10,651 nucleotides of DNA from assembly GCA_025349905.2 (NCBI GenBank), contig MU625146.1, positions 1-10,651 on the forward strand, in the 5' to 3' direction. Each line of letters opens with the position of its first letter. Position 1 is the first letter of the stretch. Of the stretch, positions 1 to 5,784 are shown in pieces. The notes beneath the pieces were generated by a model. The model was not told the DNA's origin. It did not search any database and saw nothing but the letters and a program-made list of their open reading frames with translations. The DNA is from Blastocladiella britannica (Eukaryota; Blastocladiomycota; Blastocladiomycetes; Blastocladiales; Blastocladiaceae). The position numbers and the translations under genes are program-made.

Positions 1-76
1 TTTGTTTCATTTTTCACGAAAAAGTCAATACATTAAGTCAACTGTACACGACCCAATACAATGGTACATCTAAAAA
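1..76 (-). terminator. 3' flank of the transporter gene
   Basis: AT-rich sequence directly downstream, on the minus strand, of the transporter stop codon (77-79). It probably contains the 3' UTR and poly(A) site. No individual signal is clear, and the neighbouring gene lies outside the window. Confidence 0.35.
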
Positions 77-1904
77 TTAGGCGCGAAGTGCCGCCACCAC
101 CTCCTGCGGCGACTTGCCCTTGGTCTCGGGCAGCACGCGGAGCGAAACGAACCCGGCAATCACCAGGTATCCCGTCAGGATCAAGAACGTCCAGGCGCCA
201 ATGGCGTCGCTATTTTTTCATGTGTCAGTCAGTTCCTCACCAAAAAACAGCAAAATAAGGCAAAACGTACAGAATGATCGGGAACACGAACAAGATCACA
301 AAGTTGGTCAAGTTGTTGGCGACCAGCGACACTTGTGCAGCGGGCCCAACCGCATTGGGCTCCACCACTTCGGCCGTCAAGATGAATGGAATCGATGACA
401 GACCCAGCGCAAAGACCGTGGCCGCACCCACAAAGGCCACCAGGGCCACCCAGGGCGAGTTGACCACCTCCACAAAGAACGCAAACATGGCCGCAAAGAA
501 CGCCATCGAGAACGTTGAGAACAGCATCAACGGGCGGCGGCCGTACCGGTCCAGCAGGAACGCCGGGATCAGGTTGATGAGGATGCTGTTAAAATGGTTG
601 TGTCAGTTCAATGGAAATGGGGAAAAAAGGGTTTTAAAAAGACGCACTTGTAGTAGGAAAAGAACACGTAAAACAGCGCGGCGCCTTCGGGCGAGAACAC
701 GAGCGACAGGATCCGGAACGAGTACGAAAAGTACACGTTGATCCCGGAAGCCTGCTGGGTGATGTGCGACAGCAGCAGCACAATCAGCGATGGACGGTAC
801 TTTTGCTCGGTGATGAACTGGACCACGGTCGGGCCCGCTTCCTCGGTGGACGCAACAGTCACCACAGCTGCGGCAGTGGCGGCGACATCGGCCTGGTCAT
901 CGGCATGGTGCTCGGCGGCCTTACCTGTAACTTGCTCTTCCTTTTCCTCCTGCTCCTCGATCGGGCAGCCCATGCGCGTCAGCACCGCATGCGCCTCGGC
1001 CTTACGGCCCGCTGACTGCAAGAACACGGGCGACTCGACCGCAAAGAACATGGTGATCACTTGGAGCACCGTGGTGATGATCGTGAACCCGGTGATGATG
1101 CGCCACGACGGCGGCTGGTAGAAGAAGTAGCCCAGAGTGCCTGCGGCCGCCAGACCCGACGACAGCGCGATGGTCGAGAAGATACCTATTTCAATTTTTT
1201 TGCATGATCAATGGAATGTTCAGTTATATGTAAAAAAATTGCAAGTACCAGTGCGACCGCGAAGGTGGTTGGGCGAGATCTCGGAAATGTAAATGGGCAC
1301 CACGGCAAGCATACCGCCGGTTCCGATACCGGAAAACAAGCGGCCAAAGACGAGCATGGTGTAGTTGGACATGAACAGCAGCAACAATGCGCCGGCCAGC
1401 ATTGGGATGTTGAACAGCAGAATCGTAGTGCGGCGGCCCTTGGTCATGGCCAAGTTACCGCCGACCAGCGCGCCAAATGCACCGGCCAGAGCAATCAGCG
1501 CGCTGGCAAACGAGAATTGGGTGGTGGACATGGGGATGCACGCGGGCAGACCCAAAAAGGACTTGAGCGACGGGTCGTCCAGCGTCACGGTCAGGCATGG
1601 CAGGACCGTGGAAATGTTGTTGAGCTCACTGTGTGTGGATTTTTGGCGAGGTTTCAGTTGTCGTTATACTCTATTTTAAGCTACACCCGCTCCCCCAAGC
1701 TTAAATTTCAATTTTTTTTACATACCCGAGGTGGTCTATAGATCAAGTACGAGCGCGAAAGATACGGACGGACGAGTGAGTTGAAGGGCATAAAGGTAAA
1801 AATGAAAAAAGGGGACAAAACAACGAACAGCCAAAGTGGAAGAAGCCAATGGAGGCAGCTGCTGCGCAGTAGTACAAGTACGCGTTACTTGTGCTGGTAG
1901 TCAT
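77..1904 (-). CDS. MFS hexose transporter, Vps73/GLUT-like (six exons)
   Basis: Probable 12-helix sugar-porter family membrane transporter, 483 aa. Exons on the minus strand: 1829-1904, 1726-1735, 1249-1628, 648-1185, 271-585, 77-209; all junction phases agree. Landmarks: FGYHLGELN in TM1 (residues 24-32), the GLUT/Vps73-type signature; CIPMSTTQFS (59-68); KGRR (92-95) in loop 2-3; GRLFSGIGTG (124-133); LRGRTG (151-156); QQASGIN (299-305) in TM7; DRYGRR (347-352) in loop 8-9; PETKGKS (467-473) at the C-terminal end. The usual PESPR motif reads VESPVFL. The central loop (about 228-275) is rich in Glu, Asp, His and Ala. Length is normal for the family. FGYHLGELN with CIPM recalls fungal Vps73/YBR241C relatives more than plasma-membrane HXT carriers, so a vacuolar or endomembrane site is possible. 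The substrate is inferred only from family. The last intron uses the donor at 270 (61 bp), which fits TM10 better than a 31-bp alternative. Confidence 0.88.
1726..1735 (-). other. 10-nt microexon of the transporter gene
   Basis: Ten coding bases lie between two introns (1736-1828, 93 bp; 1629-1725, 97 bp). Upstream is the acceptor CTATAG and downstream the donor GTATGT. The ten bases supply the end of Tyr26, then His27 and Leu28, and the first two bases of Gly29. Joining exon 1 (ends TTTGGCT) to exon 3 (starts T-GAG-CTC) through them gives FGYHLGELN, the expected TM1 signature, in frame. Skipping it would shift the frame. The acceptor is the first AG after the upstream donor, and both introns carry a branch-like AACTCAC or AACTGAA. 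Confidence 0.8.
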
Positions 1905-2102
1905 TTTTAATTCAATTATTTGCTAGTATGGATGGGGCCGAGGCGAAAGAGGATGGAGGAAAAAGGTGAAGCGCAAGGTGGGTGGGCGATGCAGGTAAAA
2001 GTATGCAACGGATGAAATATTTATGCATTCTTCCCCGCATTTTTTTATTTAAAGTTTGACTGCATCCACATACATCGACCGACGAGAAAGCCAAAATCCG
2101 AG
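1905..2102 (-). promoter_or_regulatory. Intergenic region upstream of the transporter
   Basis: These 198 bp lie between the stop of the exopolyphosphatase gene and the start of the transporter, both on the minus strand. They must hold the 3' end of the first and the promoter of the second. On the minus strand an AT-rich TATA-like stretch (CATAAATATTT, about 2017-2028) sits roughly 115 bases before the transporter ATG. No other gene or RNA is visible. Confidence 0.4.
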
Positions 2103-3310
2103 TCAAAGTTTCGACAGGACAGGGTGAACGAGCGGCTGCATGACCTTGCGTGACATTTTCAAGTTACGCACCCAGTACACGGGCAACGCGGGTGTAGACG
2201 ACGCGCGGTCCAGCTCGAGCTGCAAGTCCGGCACATGCTGCTCGAGCGCGCGCACGATCGCTGCTTCACTGGAACCGCTGTTCCCTTCGGGTACCACGAC
2301 CGCAAGCTGCCGGCCAAACTGTCCCGACGTCGCGTCCTCGAACGCCGTGAAAATGTACAGCGAGTGCAATCCCGCCGTCTTGGCCACCGCCCGCGCATCG
2401 CCCACCAACCTTGCAGCCGAATCGCGTGCCAGCCACACCCTCAAGTCCCAAGGGACCGCGGCAATGCCGTATTTGGTGCCACAGTCCAGCGCGTACTCCT
2501 TGTAGTCCTTGCGCAGGAGGTCGGCGGTACGCAAGGTCCCGACGTTGCGTTTGGCGGTCTGCAGCCGCGCAAACAGGGATGCCGGCGATTCGACTGTCGG
2601 TCCGGTACTCCATGCCGCACACGTGTCGCGAGCAGCCAGGTCCGCAGCGAACGTGCGGCCCATGTCAACGTCAAAGTTGACGGTATCCACCACGATCGGG
2701 CCCATGGCCAGTCGCGCCAGCTCGGCGCGGGTGACCGCAGGGAATGGGGAGATTGCGGATGTCCAGTGGTTGAGCACCAGTGACGTTGCCGACCCGACGG
2801 TTTCCACGATACGCGGCGACGCTTCCGGGAACCCGTGGGCGTCGGCGTGGTGGTCAATCACTGCCGCGACCCGTGGAGCCAGGTGGGCGAGCGACGGGGG
2901 CAAGTGGTTAAAGTCCACGAGCGCGAGCTTTGTCGATGTCTGGAGCAGTGAGGCCAAGTCTTCGAGAAAGAAAAGGTCGGCGGCGCTGTCGATCCCGAAG
3001 CCGTCCAGGAACGCCGTCACTTCGGTGCGCAGAGCAATGTCGGCGCGAGCAATGGGAAGCAGTGGGACCGCTAGTAACTCATTGTCTTTGTTGGTCGTTG
3101 TCGTGTGCAGGCAGAACGCGTATAAGATCGCTGCCACGGCCGAGTCGAGGTCTGTTCTTGTTGTCAGGTGAGCAAATTGCCGAAGCTGGAGCAAAGTGCA
3201 AACGGACCAGCAGACTCGTTTCCCAGGACAACCCACGCAGGGGTGAGCTGCCCGCTGGCGACCGCGCTGCGTGTGGCGCGAAGGAAAGGTGCCAGGACAG
3301 TCGCGGCCAT
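2103..3310 (-). CDS. PPX1: Cytosolic exopolyphosphatase (DHH/DHHA2 family)
   Basis: Predicted to remove terminal phosphates from inorganic polyphosphate with divalent metal ions. Exon 1 is 3208-3310, exon 2 is 2103-3151, and the intron 3152-3207 is 56 bp (donor GTCCGT, branch CCTGAC, acceptor AACAG). The product is 383 aa, close to the roughly 400 aa of yeast Ppx1. DHH-domain metal motifs: GNESADLDS (30-38) created exactly across the splice, VDFN (113-116), DHH (134-136), then GSATSLV (154-160) and VVDT (188-191). The C-terminal half is the DHHA2 domain. The motif usually written VDHN has Phe in place of His. The reading frame is open upstream of the chosen ATG, but this Met gives the family's usual N-terminus and has a good start context (AGCATGG). 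A prune-like phosphodiesterase is the main alternative. Confidence 0.9.
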
Positions 3311-3561
3311 GCTTTTTTTGTTGAAAGAAAGTTTCGGGTTGGTGCCATCGCGGTGACCGATCGCGCAACGCGACCAAGTGCAATGCCTGCAACAACGCTC
3401 AGAGAAACGCTCAGAGAAAGAGGGAGGGTTGCGGCGCGCTGACTGACTGGACCAGTACTCGTCGTCCTCTTTTAACTGGCACTCTTTCAAATCGTGCCTC
3501 CACATTCCGACGGTGCTACCAACACGCACGCCCCACCTCGGACCTACATAAATAAGAAACC
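3311..3561. promoter_or_regulatory. Bidirectional promoter region PPX1/COX17
   Basis: These 251 bp separate the divergent start codons of the exopolyphosphatase (minus) and COX17 (plus), so they must hold both promoters. The only distinct internal structure is a perfect 12-bp tandem duplication at 3395-3418. An AT-rich CATAAATAAG lies about 6-15 bases before the COX17 ATG; that is too close for a classical TATA box and probably lies in the leader. Confidence 0.5.
3395..3418. repeat. 12-bp perfect tandem repeat
   Basis: The unit ACGCTCAGAGAA occurs twice head to tail (3395-3406, 3407-3418) in the PPX1/COX17 divergent promoter. It could be a duplicated factor-binding site or a chance duplication; the sequence does not decide. 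Confidence 0.75.
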
Positions 3562-3840
3562 ATGGGCAACACATCCTCCAAGCCCGCCGCCCCGGCACCC
3601 ATAGCCACAATCAAGTCATCGCCTTACGATAGCCAGTTCCCAAAACAGTTTGTCGGATACAACGAGAACGGCAAGCCGGTAGGCGCCGACGGCAAAGCGT
3701 TCAAGCCGTGCTGCGTGTGCCCCGAGACCAAGCAGCAGCGCGACGAGTGCATCCTGCGCGAGGGCAGCGAAGAGTCGTGCCGCGAGTTTATTGAAAAGCA
3801 CAAGGCGTGTCTTCGGAGCTATGGCTTCAATCCCAAGTAA
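3562..3840 (+). CDS. COX17: Cytochrome c oxidase copper chaperone Cox17
   Basis: Single-exon gene for a 92-aa protein of the Cox17 family. Cox17 carries Cu(I) in the mitochondrial intermembrane space and passes it to Sco1 and Cox11 for cytochrome oxidase assembly. The core KPCCVCPETKQQRDEC (48-63) holds the CC-x-C copper-binding cluster (Cys50, Cys51, Cys53). Cys53-x9-Cys63 and Cys73-x9-Cys83 form the twin CX9C pair that Mia40 oxidises. The tail KACLRSYGF is typical of the family. The N-terminus is extended to about 48 residues before the CC motif, longer than in yeast or human. It begins MGNTSSK, which fits the N-myristoylation consensus. The start context AACCATGG is strong. It converges with the FKBP gene, leaving 41 bp between stop codons. 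Confidence 0.95.
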   Translation: MGNTSSKPAAPAPIATIKSSPYDSQFPKQFVGYNENGKPVGADGKAFKPCCVCPETKQQRDECILREGSEESCREFIEKHKACLRSYGFNPK

Positions 3841-3881
3841 CGATGTTGATTCCAATGAAAAATTACACTGAGAGAGAAAAT
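3841..3881. terminator. Shared 3' region of COX17 and the FKBP gene
   Basis: Only 41 bp separate the two convergent stop codons. The stretch is AT-rich, with GAAAAATTA and GAGAAAAT on the plus strand. Both transcripts must end here or run into each other, so overlapping 3' ends are likely. No specific poly(A) signal is certain. Confidence 0.4.
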
Positions 3882-4500
3882 TTAGTTGATCTTGAGCAGC
3901 TCAACCTCGAACACCAGGGTCGCGTTGGCGGGGATCAGGCCGGGAACGCCGCGGGGACCGTAGGCGTAGTCGCCGGTGATGGTCAGGCTGTTGTTATTCA
4001 TTGGTGTATCAGTTTTCTTGATGGTCGGTCAACTCAAGTAAGATTGGGTACAAACCGAGCAACCTCACCAACACTCATCTGGGGAACACCCTCGTCCCAG
4101 CCGCGAATGACACGGCCGACGCCGATCTGGGTCTTGAAGGGGTCTCCGCGGTCGCGCGACGAGTCAAACTTCTTGCCGTCAGTCAGGGTGCCGACGTAGT
4201 GCATGGTGCAGTTGTCGCCCTGTTTTTATTAATTTAATTTACATGAGTATTTTGGGTGGCTCTTACCACAAGAGCAAGTGGACGTACAGCCTTGGGGAAG
4301 TTGACACCGTCACCGGCCTGTATAACAAACAAAGTACGTGAGGACACACTTGATCGCTCTGATAATAAAAGAAAGGGGCAAAAGCGTACGCGAATGGTCT
4401 CCTTGGTAACGCCCATGTTGAAAGCAGAAGAATGGATGGAACGGGTGAGGGGGATTGGACGCAAATTGGTGCGAAGGACCGACGAAAGAGTGCGAAGCAT
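3882..4500 (-). CDS. FPR1: FKBP12-type peptidyl-prolyl isomerase with mitochondrial presequence
   Basis: FK506/rapamycin-binding prolyl cis-trans isomerase, 136 aa from the first Met. Exons: 4390-4500, 4288-4317 (30 nt), 4056-4219, 3882-3987. Introns are 72, 68 and 68 bp. From Met29 (ATG at 4414-4416) the product is a 108-residue FKBP12: GDG (39-41), FPKAGDNC (44-51), Tyr55, KFDSS (64-68), VIRGWDEG (84-91), YAYG (109-112) and a C-terminal [11 protein letters not shown]. The drug-pocket residues Tyr, Phe, Asp, Val-Ile, Trp and Tyr are all present; the position of human His87 is Val. Residues 1-28 are Arg-, Ser- and Leu-rich with no acidic residue, typical of a mitochondrial presequence. The internal Met has a stronger start context (AACATGG), so one gene may make mitochondrial and cytosolic forms, as reported for Neurospora FKBP. 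An in-frame alternative donor (GTAAGA, exon 2 = 4267-4317) would add seven residues. Confidence 0.93.
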
Positions 4501-4676
4501 TTTTTCTTGGGACGAATTGTTGTTTGGGGTTCCAAAAAGTTGATGATGAAGTGTCCAATCGTCCCATCACGCCGCCGCAAAAAAAAAACGTGATGGCGAC
4601 AAAGGTGCCGGTCGAAGAGAGCGAAGGAGTCCAAGGAAAGGACGCAGGGCCATGCGATAAAAGTGGTTTACTAAAT
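4501..4676 (-). promoter_or_regulatory. Intergenic region between NDUFA5 and the FKBP gene
   Basis: These 176 bp lie between the NDUFA5 stop and the FKBP start, both on the minus strand, so they should hold the NDUFA5 3' end and the FKBP promoter. An A10 run beside a CGCCGCCGC stretch (about 4570-4590) is the only noticeable feature. No ORF or RNA is supported. Confidence 0.35.
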
Positions 4677-5110
4677 TTATTTTTGCTTGAATGCGTATGC
4701 CCACTGGTTCTCGGACGGAGCCACCTCGAGCGGCTCCCACGCCTTCCACTGCGCCATCTTGTCCACCAGGTCCGCCTCGGCCTGGGCCTGGATCACCACC
4801 CACTCGATCGGGCCCTCGCCCAGCTTGGACTCGAGCTCGCTCACATCCGCCACCTCCTTCACCAGCGCCAGACGCTGCTTTGTCACCGCCGCGGTGGCGG
4901 TGCGGTACGCGTAGTCTGCGGGGAGAGCCTGCAGCTTGGTCAGCGTCGACTCGTACAGCTCCGTGAGCGCGGCGTGCGGGCGCGGGTGGGGCATGAGGCC
5001 CGTGAATCCTGTGTGGGTCTAATAATTTTCTTTAGGTCGCTTTTACCTTTTGAGGACGGCACGATGGCGCGTACCTTGGCGGCCTGGAGGAGCGGGCGGA
5101 AGAAGCGCAT
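4677..5110 (-). CDS. NDUFA5: NADH:ubiquinone oxidoreductase subunit NDUFA5 (complex I)
   Basis: Accessory subunit of the complex I peripheral arm on the matrix side (human NDUFA5/B13, fungal 29.9-kDa type), 125 aa. Exon 1 is 5075-5110, exon 2 is 4677-5018, intron 56 bp with donor GTACGC and acceptor TTATTAG. The splice joins MRFFRPLLQAAK to THTGFTGLMPHPRP, which fits the family pattern TGLTGL-x-x-HP-x-P. Later landmarks are a YRTATAAVTKQRLALV helix, a VSELESKLGEGPIEWVV region and the C-terminal WKAWEPLEVAPSENQW, which matches the WKPWEPL...QW end of human NDUFA5. The first residues are basic and hydrophobic, consistent with mitochondrial import. Another splice choice (donor at 5046, acceptor at 5009) is also in frame but aligns less well. 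Divergent from URM1. Confidence 0.92.
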
Positions 5111-5160
5111 CGTTAATTTGTGAGTAATTCTGTTTGAGAGAGCGAAAAATTATACAAAAT
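5111..5160. promoter_or_regulatory. 50-bp bidirectional promoter NDUFA5/URM1
   Basis: Only 50 bp lie between the two start codons, and both genes are well supported. The stretch is AT-rich, with AAAAATTATACAAAAT just before the URM1 ATG and CAAATTAACG before the NDUFA5 ATG. Both leaders and both core promoters must fit here, or transcription must start inside the opposite gene. Confidence 0.6.
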
Positions 5161-5593
5161 ATGGCCAAGTCCATCTCGCTCAAACTCAACTTCAGGTACG
5201 GCGAATACCCGGCAAGCATATGACGCGTCCAAGGCTAACATGAGGTATATTTATAAGTGGAGGCATGGAAAACCTGTTTGGCGGGACCAAGTCCACGCAG
5301 GTCACATTCCCAGTCGAGGCGGCGGGTAAAGGCAGGATAGCCGAGTTGCTAGTGTGGATCCGCGACAACTTGCTCAAGGAGCGCGCCGAACTCTTTTTGG
5401 ACGGCGAGTCGGTGTACGACTACATCAAGGCCAGTATAGTTTTGTTTTAACTCACAAAAAAAAACATTGACATAGCCGCCCAGGTATCCTGGTGCTCATC
5501 AACGACGCGGACTGGGAGCTGGAGGGCGAGCTCGAGTACGAATTGCAGGATCGCGACGAAATCGTCTTTATTTCCACGCTGCATGGCGGTTAA
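5161..5593 (+). CDS. URM1: Ubiquitin-related modifier Urm1
   Basis: Urm1 is a sulfur carrier for wobble-uridine 2-thiolation (mcm5s2U34) of cytosolic tRNAs and a ubiquitin-like modifier, activated by Uba4. Exons 5161-5195, 5258-5413 and 5476-5593 encode 102 aa (human 101, yeast 99). Splices give [13 protein letters not shown] (9-21) and [20 protein letters not shown] (61-80), both close to the family. The protein ends ISTLHGG with the required C-terminal Gly-Gly (101-102) that becomes the thiocarboxylate. Both introns are 62 bp. The first has the branch GGCTAAC; the second has donor GTACGA and branch AACTCAC. The second exon stays open past the true donor, but reading on would lose the SVRPGI junction. 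The start is in strong context (AATATGG). Confidence 0.96.
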
Positions 5594-5780
5594 AGGGCGA
5601 GCGAAATGCATCAATTTTTTTTTTGGTCTTTTGGTTTTGGCTCCACTGCGCCGTGTCGCACACGTCCCTGTCTCGGATCCGCACCCACGGCGTCTCACTC
5701 GCCCACTGGCTGATTTGTATGAATGGTGTTGGTTTTCCCTCTCCGCCCAAAAAAGAGCCCAACGATCAACGACCTCCATC
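5594..5780 (+). promoter_or_regulatory. URM1-HOP1 intergenic region
   Basis: These 187 bp contain the URM1 3' end and the HOP1 promoter and leader. A T9 tract is at about 5614-5622. The distal part holds two upstream ATGs (5719 and 5723) before the HOP1 start. The first opens a short uORF, listed separately. No TATA-like element is obvious. Confidence 0.4.
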
Positions 5781-5784
5781 ATGA
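5719..5784 (+). CDS. Possible uORF of HOP1 (21 codons)
   Basis: ATG at 5719 opens a 21-residue frame rich in Pro, Lys and polar residues that ends in TGA at 5782-5784. Its stop overlaps the HOP1 start in ATGA (5781-5784), a layout that can allow termination-reinitiation or dampen translation. Whether the transcript includes it depends on the start site, which cannot be seen. No function for the peptide is claimed. Confidence 0.35.
   Translation: MNGVGFPSPPKKEPNDQRPPS

Noticed and set aside
210..240. A 31-bp last intron in the transporter (donor GTGAGG at 240)
   Set aside because: It keeps the frame but inserts ten residues into TM10. The donor at 270 (GTACGT) gives a 61-bp intron like the others and the expected spacing FP-x6-G.
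2509..3171. 220-codon plus-strand open frame across PPX1
   Set aside because: Antisense shadow of the DHH exon with no recognisable protein.
5009..5046. A 38-bp NDUFA5 intron (donor GTAAAA, acceptor ACACAG)
   Set aside because: In frame, but the product lacks the TxTGxTGL segment. The donor at 5074 with the acceptor TTATTAG recovers it and has a typical donor.
5414..5450. Continuation of URM1 exon 2 to the in-frame TAA near 5450
   Set aside because: It would give a truncated protein without the Gly-Gly end. Splicing at 5413/5476 restores [12 protein letters not shown] and the full C-terminus.
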